The notes under the pieces were generated by a model. The model was given only the letters and a program-made list of their open reading frames with translations, was not told the origin of the DNA and searched no databases. Positions 1 through 24,612 of a DNA stretch of 64,000 nucleotides are shown piece after piece; the first letter of the stretch is position 1; the number at the start of each line of letters is the position of its first letter. The stretch comes from Metridium senile (lineage: Eukaryota; Cnidaria; Anthozoa; Actiniaria; Metridiidae), in contig OX459097.1 of the NCBI GenBank assembly GCA_949775045.1, positions 13,667,710 to 13,731,709 on the forward strand. The letters run 5' to 3'. The position numbers and the translations under genes were made by a program.

Positions 1-177
1 TAGTACTAATTAGTACTACTTGTTTCACAGGTAAAATATTTGTACTCTATTGCTTGCAAGTGTTTTTTTTTAATAAAAGTTAATACACCAGGTGTTGTCT
101 GAGCATTACTAGATAGGGTTTATCTTACTAACTTCATATAGAAACTATTGCCCACAAAAAAACAGCATTTATGCTAA

Positions 178-353
178 TAGACCTAAACAGCTAACTCGTT
201 TCCACCCAATTCATTATCTATTGGGAATAAGATTCTTTGTCTTCTTAATATTCAATATCACATGGCAAATCTTTCAAACAAAAGTTTTTAAATTCCCAGA
301 GGTTTTGAATTGGGTGGAAACATACATAGCAACATGTTAGCCGATTAGGTCTA
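178..353. mobile_element. MITE family A, copy 1
   Basis: Foldback with termini TAGACCTAA / TTAGGTCTA and inner inverted arms containing GTTTCCACCCAATTCA. The same family recurs at 4957-5110 (left end missing, in a PI4KB intron) and 15202-15392 (complete). Confidence 0.75.
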
Positions 354-405
354 TGGATCATAAGTCAAGCATTTTTATGTGATCTTTACCCTGTTTGTAT
401 TTCAG

Positions 406-14226
<13,821 letters not shown>

Positions 14227-14236
14227 AGGTTGGTTA

Positions 14237-14641
14237 TAGAGTCCTTAAGTGTGATGTCACGAAAAAATAAATTTTGGCTTTTACAATTTTTGTTATCAAT
14301 TGCGATGGACAATCACAAAAGACATTCACACACCAAATTTGGCAAGAATCGGTCAAATATCAGCTGAGATATGGCCACTTGAATATATAATTTCAGCCTA
14401 ACAAATCACTGTAATTTAAGCTCAGTTCCAAAAGTTTTGAATTGAGCCGAAAATACAGTGATTTGTATGGGGAAATTATATATTCAAGTGGCCATATCTC
14501 AGCTGATATTTGACGAATTTTGGTAAACATTTTCTATGTGAACATCTTTTTTGATTGCCTATATTGCCTATTAAAATAGAGAACCAAAAATTTGATAAAG
14601 TGAAAATACATTTTTATGACGTCATCACTTAAGGACTCTAT
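14237..14641. mobile_element. 405-bp foldback element in the PI4KB 3' UTR
   Basis: Begins 11 bp after the PI4KB stop codon. Ends ATAGAGTCCTTAAGTG and complement; inner arms GTGGCCATATCTCAGCTGAT. Contains AATAAA at 14266-14271, which could act as the PI4KB poly(A) signal. Confidence 0.8.
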
Positions 14642-15201
14642 TGTAAAAGAGTAAATTTGAAGAATAATTAATGGACTTTGGGTATTGATGGAGTACCATA
14701 CCTAATGTACTTTCATCAATAATGGACCTTGATTGGGTATATGCTGGAATAAATACAAAGAATAGCACACCTTGAATGAGAATAGAGGAGTAAATTACAA
14801 GAGAAATGGACCTTAGGGAGAAACTGATCATACATATGAATGGATGAATTGATATAACAAATGGTCTTTTATTGGACAATGAGAAGTGGATGTCTGATAT
14901 AGATCAGTTACCAGATAATACCAAGAATAATAAACCTTGCTCTTCACTGAATTGGAGCATTGTGATGAGGTTTTAGAAGTTACACACCATGAAATGTGGC
15001 ATTACCAATTAAACAAACCCCCAAGATTGAGCTGTTAAGGTATATGATGCATCAAAGTTTCTTTTAATTTTGACGAGCGGCAATTATAAACCTTTTCTGA
15101 ATTCACAACTGATTATGAAACAATAGATTCAAGTCCATGCCTGTATGGATAAATATATATGTTCACTGTATTATGTCCAGTTCAACCTTGACTTGAATCT
15201 A

Positions 15202-15392
15202 TAGACCTAATAGGCTAATGTGTTGCTATGTAGGTTTCCACCCAATTCAAAACCTCTGGAAATAAAAAATAAAAAACTTTGTTCAAAACATTTTCCATGT
15301 GATATCAAAATACATAAGACAAAGAATCTTATTCCCAAAACATTTGAATTGGGTGGAAACATACATAGCAACGCGTTAGCTGATTAGGTCTA
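15202..15392. mobile_element. MITE family A, complete copy
   Basis: Termini TAGACCTAA at 15202 and TTAGGTCTA ending at 15392, with arms matching the copies at 178-353 and 4957-5110. Noncoding. Confidence 0.75.
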
Positions 15393-15858
15393 TTGTTTTA
15401 TGATGATCATTGAAGGGAATTCAAGAAAGATCTTTTAGATATCTGCCTGTTTGTCCAGCTAAAAGCTGTGCCAGAGAGACAAAGGATTTAGTAATAAAGA
15501 CATTTACTAAAAGCTATATGAAATATGAATGCTTCAAATGTTAAGGATATAAAATGATCTCTATGAAAAGAAGAGATCAATTCCAAGGATGCCACATTAA
15601 AGACGCTGAACTATTTGAAATGCTGAATATTGACCTAAAGAATATAATAAATATTAAATTAATTTTGCTTTTTATAATTATAATTTATTTGTGGTTTAGA
15701 GACAAGGGGAGATTGTATAAGTCAAAAATCGAAAATTCGTTTTTTAAAAACTGCCAACATATAGTGAAGCTGTTGACAATCCATGCTTGTTGCAGCATAT
15801 GTGTACTGAAAATCCAGTATCTTGTCTTGTGGGAAGGGGAATGGAGGGTGCTTTTCAA

Positions 15859-16153
15859 ATACACCTTTTTCAAAATCTTTGTCGCAATCAAAACTACAGT
15901 CCACACTCTGAAACCTGCAAAGGGTGTTGGTAATATGAACATAAATTGTGATTTATTACACATCATATAAAGAAATATTTGTTTTACCATCTACCACTGC
16001 CACAACGTGTTATGGTCCTATAACACAAACAAGCACAACCAAAATATGTTATGAATAAATCGATAACAAGAGAAGAAATACCGACATTCTTTGCAGGCGT
16101 CTGAGTGTGGACTGTAGCTTCGGCTGCGATGACAATTTTTGAAATAGGTGTAT
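15859..16153. mobile_element. MITE family K, copy 1
   Basis: Ends ATACACCTTTTTCAAA and TTTGAAATAGGTGTAT; arms contain CTACAGTCCACACTCTG. Other copies: 23934-24231, 55305-55610, and a decayed one at 42173-42325. Confidence 0.8.
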
Positions 16154-16406
16154 AAGTATCAACAAACTTGTGGTCTATCACAAATCCTGCAATCTCATTG
16201 GCTACGCTACTGTGATCTATTAGTTGTAGACCATTTGAGAAAGGCATTGGTTTTGAAGAAAACATTTTTTTTTATTTTAAGTTTGACCTACAAGTTTTTG
16301 GATACTAAAACAATTAGACCTCTCGCCCTCACGAGGTATGGATATAGCCCACTCTGGCTATGACCTTGTGGGCTGTTGACTGTAACTCATTCAGGCTACG
16401 GGTCTA

Positions 16407-16730
16407 ATAGACCATTTCACAGTTCTCTTCCATCAACCTCAGCCTTGATAGTTTGTAATATATTCTTTAGAATTTGACTACAGCCCATGGAATTTGTAAG
16501 TGTTTCAACTGTATCTCTCTTAGTTTAACTCTTTTACTCCAACGAAGGGCTAAAGTTAAGTCAACATTTTTACGGTGTTACAAATTTCAATTATTAATAT
16601 TACCTATCGTTTCAATTGTTTGATGTGTACATTCCTTAAATTACCACCGACTGTAGACTGTCAAATTCTAAAGAATATATTACGCGCTATCGAGGTTGAG
16701 ACTGATTGATGAGAACTGCGAAAAGGACTA
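16407..16730. mobile_element. MITE family C interrupted by a Penelope-like fragment
   Basis: Outer ends ATAGACCATTTCACAGTTC and GAACTGCGAAAAGGACTA, arms TAATATATTCTTTAGAATTT. The middle (about 16504-16614) carries TTTTACTCCAACGAAGGGCTAAAG...TTTTTACGGTGTTAC, a fragment of the element seen at 22228, 38874 and 40768. A second, shorter family C copy follows at 16731-16875, and a related fragment lies at 7014-7170. Confidence 0.75.
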
Positions 16731-16875
16731 ATGTGTAATATATTCTTTAGAATTTGACTATGGCCTGTGGAATTTGTAAGTGTTTCAATTCAATGTTTGA
16801 TGTGTACATTCCAAAGAATATATTACACGCTATCGATGCTGAGACTGATCGATGCGAACTGTGAAAAGGACTATT
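16731..16875. mobile_element. MITE family C, second tandem copy
   Basis: Shares the TAATATATTCTTTAGAATTT arm and the GAACTGTGAAAAGGACTAT end with the copy just upstream. Confidence 0.7.
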
Positions 16876-17150
16876 GTTCTTATAAAACAAGCTAAAGGGA
16901 TATTATTGTATGTATGAACTTGAAATACAGTTACATTTTTGGAAATCTTGCTTTAGGGAAGATGGGAAATGAGCAACTTATAAACCTGTTTTGAGTTTGA
17001 GCCTCCAACCAATAGCATTTAATTATTTTTTATTGATACAAGAATGTATTCTTTGTATTAGTACAGCGGCTACAGTAAAGCAAAAAGTGAACATAGCAAG
17101 AGAAAGTAAAATATCACGTTCTATCTTTACTGATTGACTGATTTTCCTAC

Positions 17151-17656
17151 AATGGGCCTTGTTCTAAATGAGGAGGGGACTGGGCACTAGTTTCTAGAAT
17201 TAATGCAATTAATAAATAAACTACATAACATGAAAAAGCACATCAAAATATACCATATCACAAATGTTGATGCTATTTTGTTGTATATTTCCATTGCAAT
17301 AGTCTCTCAAAGATCCATAAGATTACAAAGGAATGTATGGTTTGGAAACTATATATTTCTTAATTAAAAGGATACTTAATCAATTGTCTCACGATTGAGG
17401 TCATTGGTAGAAATACCGCGACGTTTCGACTGCAATCTGCTAGTCTTCATCAGGCGATGGTGTAGACTGAATGATATTTCTTTATAATTTTTCACATATT
17501 TGAAAGGCTGCTACTTGGTCATTATTCAACAGAATATAATGTCGCTCTGCAATCTTGTATATTTTGATGTGCTCTTTCGTGTTATGGGCTATATTTCTTA
17601 ATTGCATTAAATCTATAAACTAGTACCCAGTCCCTTCTCATTTAGAACATGGCCAA
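17151..17656. mobile_element. Penelope-like foldback with hammerhead-like motif
   Basis: About 70-bp inverted ends (TTCTAAATGAGGAGGGGACT and complement, CTAGTTTCTAGAATTAATGC). Inside, on the minus strand, is CTGATGA-hairpin-GAAACGTC at 17420-17453. Noncoding, so a terminal or nonautonomous derivative. Confidence 0.7.
17415..17460 (-). ncRNA. Hammerhead-ribozyme-like motif, intact core
   Basis: Reading the minus strand: CTGATGA (17453-17447), stem II GACTAGCAGATTGCAGTC (GACT/AGTC and GCA/TGC pair with one bulged A), GAAAC then GTC. Flanks ATCGC and GCGGT can form stem I. This matches the minimal hammerheads known from Penelope-like retroelements, where stem III is nearly absent. Confidence 0.55.
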
Positions 17657-18117
17657 TTAGTACAGCCTGTGATAAAGAAGCATCAACAAACAACAAAATC
17701 ACCACAGGATTTGTCTGTACTCTTTGTGTTATTTACTGACTTTCAAGCCCAAGCAAAAACAAACTCAAAACATGTTTATTTTATATAGTTTGGCTGCAGT
17801 TCCCCAAAAAAGCAAAAAGACATTAATTTAAAACCAGGATAAATTAGTAGATTAATAATGATAATTTAATTTTAACATAAAATATTTTCAAAATGAGAAT
17901 CTATTTTGAAATTGCATGTACAGTACTTGCAACATATTATTGACTGTCAGTGCTGTACAGTCATACACTGAGTAACATGACTGAAAACATGGGGACACAG
18001 TGATTATTAATGTATATGTAGAATTTTGCTATCTATTACAGCTCTATTTTGTTGTACAACTTGTGTACAGATTTTTAATAAAACCAGACTTCAAATGTGT
18101 ATGGTGTGTGTTGGTTT

Positions 18118-18673
18118 TCAGCCCGGGGAGGACTCCCTATAAAAGGGGGCAGGGGTCCTCATTGTCCTTTTTAGGGTTTCAAATCAGTGTTTTTTGGTCC
18201 CACTTAGGGTGATAAGGACGAGAATGCCCACCAGCTGAGTTTTGTGGTCCCTTTAAGGGTATAACATAAACAACAATGCTTCTTTTCAAAGATCGATTTT
18301 TATTTTAATCACATTCCCGGAGCCTCTTAGGGGTGTAATTCCATCACTCCCTTGAAGGGACTGGTCATAAAGTATAGGGGGGGTGGGCCAGAAAATTCAG
18401 AATTCCCAAGGAATGACTTTTATTGGCTCACCCTTTAGTCTATGCATAGTTACAAGTAGCCCACCCCTATACAATGCACCACAATTACCCCCAGTGTATT
18501 GCTTAATTTTTCATGGCCCACCCCTTTTTTCATGCTCAAAAATTATGGCCCACCCCACCTTTTTTCCGGCCCACCCCCCTATACTTTATGACCAGTCCCT
18601 AAGGGGTCATTTTCAGAATTTCTGACGAGGAACCCCGCCCCGTTTATAAGGGAGTCACCCCCCACCCCCGGGT
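18118..18673. mobile_element. Nested MITEs: GC-rich outer element with inner insertion
   Basis: Outer ends GCCCGGGGAGGACTCCCTAT and a complementary TATAAGGGAGTCACC. The inner element, 18357-18600, has ends AGGGACTGGTCATAAAGTAT and complement. A related inner element occurs alone at 58505-58727. Confidence 0.7.
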
Positions 18674-18872
18674 TTACAGGTCTTTGCAACAATAAGGGTA
18701 TTATGGCCATTACCCACTAGGCGACAAATTACTGCGGTTAAAAATTAAGCCATAACGAATTCTTGACTAGTGTGTCCTGGGTCGTTTTCATAAACTGGCA
18801 AAACAAGTTATTTATATTTTTATGTGTGTATGGTGCATATGGTTTCAAAGATTTCCTTTGAGGAGGAAGTTT

Positions 18873-19095
18873 TGTGGTTGGCATGGGTGGTCTAGCGGTG
18901 AGAGCGCTGGCCTCTCACCGCTGTGATCCAGGTTCGAGGGCATGGATTATAAATGTGAGTTGAGTTTGTTTCATGTGTTCTTCTTTCCTATGCCACAAGG
19001 GTTTTTCTCTGGGTTATCTGGTTTTCCTCCCTCAGCAAAAATGAACATGAAATCATGAGTGTGAATGAGTCTCCCAGACTAGAAGATTGAGATAT
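18873..19095 (+). mobile_element. tRNA-derived SINE, family 1 (sense copy)
   Basis: Head GGCATGGGTGGTCTAGCGGT with B box GGTTCGAG, then the TGTGAGTTGAGTTTGTTTCA body shared with 58117-58225 and, antisense, with 965-1218. Ends in AT-rich DNA. Confidence 0.8.
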
Positions 19096-19627
19096 TAAAA
19101 AAAGTTATTATTATTTTCCAGCCTACCCTTTGATTCCTGGATCAACCCCCTTTTACTTTGAAACAAGGTGATGGTGTTGATGATACCACTATAATACACA
19201 AGCTACAATGTTTCATCTCCTTTTATTGTCATTTAGTTTTATAACATATTTCATTCATTTATTTTTATCCTTTTACTACAAAAACACTGTACAAACTACT
19301 ACAAAAACCCTTATTAAACAACTCTGCTTGAACATCAAACACTATGAAAAACTACAACTAGTTACTGTAAAACTATGTCTTCTTATTTTCCATATCTTTC
19401 CCCTTTAATTCCCTTTACTTAACATTTTTTCTCGGTGTATTATAAAATAAATAAATTAGAAATCATTATTTGTTTTGTTAAGGTTCAAATTGAAAAAATT
19501 ATACCAAGTAACACAACACCCTTTTGGAAAGTCACGCTATTGCTCGAGAAAATTACGTTACCAAAACGTCTTGATGATCGCACATGGTAAACATGAATAT
19601 AAAAAGGTTTTAATTGATTCCACACGA

Positions 19628-19790
19628 ATAGTCCTTTTCACAGTTCCGTTTAGTGACCACGAATGTTAGTTCCAAGTCGAGGTTCCAGTTGCTGCAAATA
19701 GCAAAACTAAAATTTATCATGCGCAACAACGGGAACCTTGACTTGGAACTATTATTAGTGGTCACTGAATGGAACTGTGAAAAGGACTAT
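19628..19790. mobile_element. Foldback MITE just downstream of the PNPLA6/7 stop codon
   Basis: Ends ATAGTCCTTTTCACAGTTCC and complement, arms AGTTCCAAGTC/GACTTGGAACT. It ends 23 bp from the stop codon at 19814, so it is probably part of the 3' UTR. Confidence 0.8.
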
Positions 19791-19813
19791 TAAGGTATTT
19801 AGTATTGTGGTCT

Positions 19814-22800
19814 TTATGATCCAGTGGGATCGCTTAGGCCTCTGGATATTACACGTCTTCTGAGTTGAATATCGTCAGACTGGAAATGAAAATAGAACCA
19901 ATTTAGATATGGTTTGACAATGGTGTTGGTATCATGAACGTCGTCATCTACATTCTTACAATTTTTATTACTGCGGTTTTCGTCTTTCTGTGAACTCAGA
20001 CATGCTAGTTGCTGCAAATTACTCGGCACCTTTTATATTTTTGATTGACGGCAGCCAAAAACGTATTTCACGACAAACCGATGGAATGCCTTAGTTCGCA
20101 CAAAGTCGAAAACTGCAGTAACAGTGTCAGTACGTAAAACGATAACAATCATAAAAGTCAGCTCAGCAAGTTACCGCCCTCATCATTATCACCATTGCCA
20201 TTATAATAATCACTTGCCAGAATTGTAACCATCATCACCAGCAAGAGCGGCAACAGCATTGTAAATTATCGATTTCTTCACACAATCGCCATTATCATAA
20301 TCACCGTGCACCACTATCAACATCACCAATTTTATCAACTGCACCACGATCTTCATCAGTATCATCACCAGCACCGTTATCACTATTTACGTCTCCTCCA
20401 ACCACCATCACTAGTATCTCTATCACATGTAGTGTTCATCACCATAACACCAACAAAATTAACATCATTGATCATCGTCTCCAATACCACCATCATTCCA
20501 ATATTATCATCACCACTATCTTCATCCTTATCACCACCACCATCATCATCATCACAAACAACATCATCACTATCTTTACACCATCATCACCACCATATTC
20601 ATCGTTATCACCACCATCATCACCACCATGCACCATCATCACCACCATCATCACCACCATGCACCATCATTATCACTATTACCAACACCATGATCATCAC
20701 CACTATCATCATCACCATTATGATCATCACCATGCACCATCTTCACCATCTTCACCACTATTACCAACACCATGATCATCACCACTATCATCATCACCAC
20801 CATGATCACCACCATGATCACCACCATGCACCATCTTCACCACTATTACCAACACCATGATCATCACCACTATCATCATCACCACCATGATCACCACCAT
20901 GCACCATCTTCACCACTATTACCAACACCATGATCATCACCACTATCATCATCACCACCATCATCACCACCATGCACCATCTTCACCACTATTACCAACA
21001 CCATGATCATCACCACTATCATCATCACCACCATGATCACCACCATGCACCATCTTCACCACTATTACCAACACCATGATCATCACCACTATCATCATCA
21101 CCACCATCATCACCACCATGATCATCACCACCATGATCACCACCATGCACCATCATCATCACTATTACCAACACCATGATCATCACCACTATCATCATCA
21201 CCACCATGATCACCACCATGCACCATCTTCACCACTATTACCAACACCATGATCATCACCACTATCATCATCACCACCATCATGCACCATCTTCACCACT
21301 ATTACCAACACCATGATCATCACCACTATCATCATCACCACCATCATGCACCATCTTCACCACTATTACCAACACCATGATCATCACCACTATCATCATC
21401 ACCACCATGATCACCACCATGCACCATCTTCACCACTATTACCAACACCATGATCATCACCACCATGATCATCACCACCATGATCACCACCATGCACCAT
21501 CTTCACCACTATTACCAACACCATGATCATCACAATCATCATCACCACCATGATCACCACCATGCACCATCTTCACCACTATTACTAACACCATGATCAT
21601 CACCACAATCATCATCACCACCATGATCACCACCATGCACCATCTTCACCACTATTACCAACACCAGATCATCACCACTATCATCTTCACCATCAACACA
21701 AACATATAAATATAACATACTTCATAGCCTGCTTCATCAGCACTGTAAGACCCAAGACCAGCTTTAGTCTCTAGATCAACTAAACCCTTAGCCTGGGCCA
21801 GTAAATCCTCGTGCTCCGATAGCGATCCGGTACGCGGTCGGTAACTAATCGTGAGGTCGTCTTCGTCGTCTTCGTCTTCGGAAATATGGAACATCGTATG
21901 ACGCGCCTCCGGGGCACTGGAACTGAACTCTCGGTCAGGCTCGGCCCCAGGAATCCAATCTTCGCATGAGAAACTTCTTATAGGGGGGTCAATTCGCGAG
22001 ATCCTCTCGGCTAGGTCGGTGAACGTTTGGCCAGGTTTGTGTGACGCCTGGGAACGTAAAAGACTCGTTTTTACTTTCTTCCTAATGTGAATGGCAGTTT
22101 ATCATCGTGTTGCTTTATTGCTACTTCTTCATTATTTGTCGGTTGGTTGGTTTTATTTGTTAGGTTGTAGTTTTTGGTTGTCTATTTAATCATTTATCTA
22201 TTTGTTAAGGTAATATAATGAAATTTGTAACATCGTAAAAATTGTTGACTTAACTTTACGGAGCTCTTTTACTCCGACGAAGGGCTAAAGCTCGAAACGT
22301 CAGTAAAGTTGAGTCAACATTTTTTACGGTGTTACAAATTTCATTTTATTACCTATCGTTTATATCAAACACCGACGCAGCCTATACTATATTTTACGGT
22401 GTTACAAATTTCATTCTATTACCTATCGTTTATATCAAACACCGACGCAGCCTAGTTTACTCGCTAGTTTCCATCCATATGTATTTGTTTGTTTGCTTAT
22501 TTTTTTTTGTTTATTTATTTGCTTGCTTGTTGATTTGTTTGTTTGTTTGTCTTTAATTATTTGCTTATTTGTTTGTTTGTCTATTTATTAGTTTGTTTGT
22601 TTGTTTATTTGTTTGCTTGGTTAGTTGTTTGCATGGCTGTATGAAAGTTTGTTTAATCGTTTGTTAGATATCTCTCTGGTTATTTTTGCTCGAATGTCTG
22701 CCTGTCGTTATCTTCACAAGGTGATAAAGGAGCAAAGTTGGCACAGTTGGTTAGTGCGCGGCATTCTGTGCGAGAGGTCCCAAGTTCGATTTCCAGTGAC

Positions 22801-24612
22801 CTCACATCCTTGTTTCGACTTCTCTCCTTTCCGTGTAGCTTTAAATACCCGTAAAACGGAGCACTAATGGAGAGAGGGGAGTACAATGAGCCCCGTCGGC
22901 CACAAGTTTATCAGTCTATGACTGTCACGAGTTACCGACGTTAAATAAGGTTGCTTTACTATTACTTTACGATCGGTATGTACAGTATTAAGGTTACGGT
23001 CCACGTTCGCGGGGTGATCTCAGTTAAAAATTGTTTAGCGCGTCACTTAACAATAAAGATAGACAAAGTATATATCATTTTAAAGCTCATACAACAGAGA
23101 ATAAGACTATGTAAGTTTTTTTAAGAAAAATAATATCTTTAACCAATGCTTCACGTAAAACCTCAAAATCGAGCGCTTTCATTAAAAAAAGTATAAGTCC
23201 AAAAGTTCCCACTACTTCGCCGTCATTTCTGCATTATGTCAATCAGCACATGCATGTGTTCAAAACCGTGTCCAGTTATAAAATGCTTCGTCCTTGAATA
23301 AATGTGCTTCAAATTCGACTCATTGTTAAAACTTCAAAACGGGCCATAACTCTAAAACTAAGCATTTTATCAAAAAAACTGGACACGGTTTGGAAGACCA
23401 ATATGTGTTAATTGACATAACGAAGAAATGACGGCAAAGTAGTATGAACTTTTTGACTTATACTTTTTAAACAACTCGCATTGAAGGCGGTTAATTTTGA
23501 GGTTTTTCGAAGAGCATATCTTACAGAAAATTGTTGTATATAACAAAACATACACAGTCTTATTCTCTGTTATATAAGCTTTAAAATGATGTATAATATG
23601 TCTATTATTATTGTAAAATGACACGGTAAACAAACTTTTAACTGAGAGCATGTGAAAGCACACCGCGAACGTGGACCGTAACCTTAACTCATTTGGTTAC
23701 CTTGTTCTCCGATGTCTGTGTAGTGTAAATATGTGATCGGCTGACTTGTTCTTTTAAGACTTCAGGTAGTCGGTTACTTTTACTCCACTCGCCGAAAAGG
23801 GTCTTACCATGTTGACATCCTACCTCCTGTACATAGAACATAGGGTGTGGTCAGGAGATATACGGTAAATGGGGTGTGTAAAAAGAAGTGTTAAAATGGA
23901 AGATGTGACTGGATAGAGAAGCCAAGAAGTTGAATACACCTATTTCAAAAATAGTTGTCGAAGTTAGTCGCAGTCGAAGCTACAGTCCACACTCTGAACC
24001 CTGCAAAGGATGTTGGTAATTCGAACAGAATTTATTACACGTTTTTAAAGAAATGTTTGATTCATCATCTTTCGATGTAACAACTTGTTATGTTCATATA
24101 ACACAAACACGTACAACCAAAATATGCTAGGAATATATCGATAACAAGAGAAGAATTACCGACATCCTTTGCAGGGTTCAGAGTGTGGACTGTAGCTTTG
24201 GCTGCGATAACAATTTTTGAAATAGGTGTATATGAGGAGAAGCGCCGAGGGGCGTAATGTAATGAGGTAGATAGGTTCGAGGAGTGTAATGAACAAAGGC
24301 TGCAACTGGGAGGTGTAGTGCAGTAACCAGGCCAGTGTACTTACAACAATCTCATCGAATCGTCCGAATTCCAAAGTCTTGAACCTGTGGAAAATTAAAC
24401 GGGTTTATGCTAACATATACGTAAATTTCTATTTTTCTGAATAAAATCTAGGTGCACAATTTAATTTTAATAAGGTTCATTAAAATAAGTTGTTCTTACC
24501 TGTCAATAGGCGGTCGTACATATTCACAGTAGCTATTGATCTTAACCTCTTCTAGCTGTTGCACACAGGACACGTATGCTAGACGAGACTGGATCTCGGT
24601 CATGTCGGGGAT
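19814..24612 (-). CDS. PNPLA6/7: PNPLA6/7 exons 39-43: C-terminal region and stop
   Basis: Exons (complement): 24500-24612, 24345-24384, 23701-23826, 21721-22047, 19814-19879. Exon 39 has [20 protein letters not shown] and [11 protein letters not shown]; exon 40 [13 protein letters not shown]; exon 41 [14 protein letters not shown]; exon 42 [15 protein letters not shown] and an acidic stretch SEDEDDEDD. Exon 43 (22 codons with stop) was assigned because exon 42 meets a GTATGT donor and an in-phase AG at 19880-19881 opens a short Arg-rich tail ending in TAA. The alternative, reading past the donor, gives a shorter nonconserved tail. Exon 43 is the least certain exon. Confidence 0.85.

Larger units (their letters stand above)
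14227..19813. other. Convergent intergenic region: no gene, mostly mobile-element remnants
   Basis: This lies between the PI4KB stop (14226) and the PNPLA6/7 stop (19814, minus strand). It holds foldback elements at 14237-14641, 15202-15392, 15859-16153, 16407-16730, 16731-16875 and 19628-19790, a hairpin near 16312-16402, a Penelope-like foldback at 17151-17656, nested MITEs at 18118-18673 and a SINE at 18873-19095. Stretches 14642-15201, 15393-15858, 17657-18117 and 19100-19627 are AT-rich and show nothing I can name. Several AATAAA motifs occur (for example 14266-14271), but the true poly(A) sites cannot be chosen from sequence alone. Confidence 0.7.

Noticed and set aside
15554..15970. 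138-codon frame in the intergenic region
   Set aside because: It overlaps the family K MITE at 15859-16153 and has no recognisable domain; chance frame in AT-rich DNA.
20306..21219. His-rich and Val/Met-rich frames
   Set aside because: Translation of the CAC/CAT satellite in the last PNPLA6/7 intron.
21655..21720. Terminal exon of PNPLA6/7 extended to a stop at 21655
   Set aside because: Would add a nonconserved hydrophobic tail encoded partly by satellite; a GTATGT donor at 21720 with an in-phase exon at 19814-19879 is the better model, though not proven.
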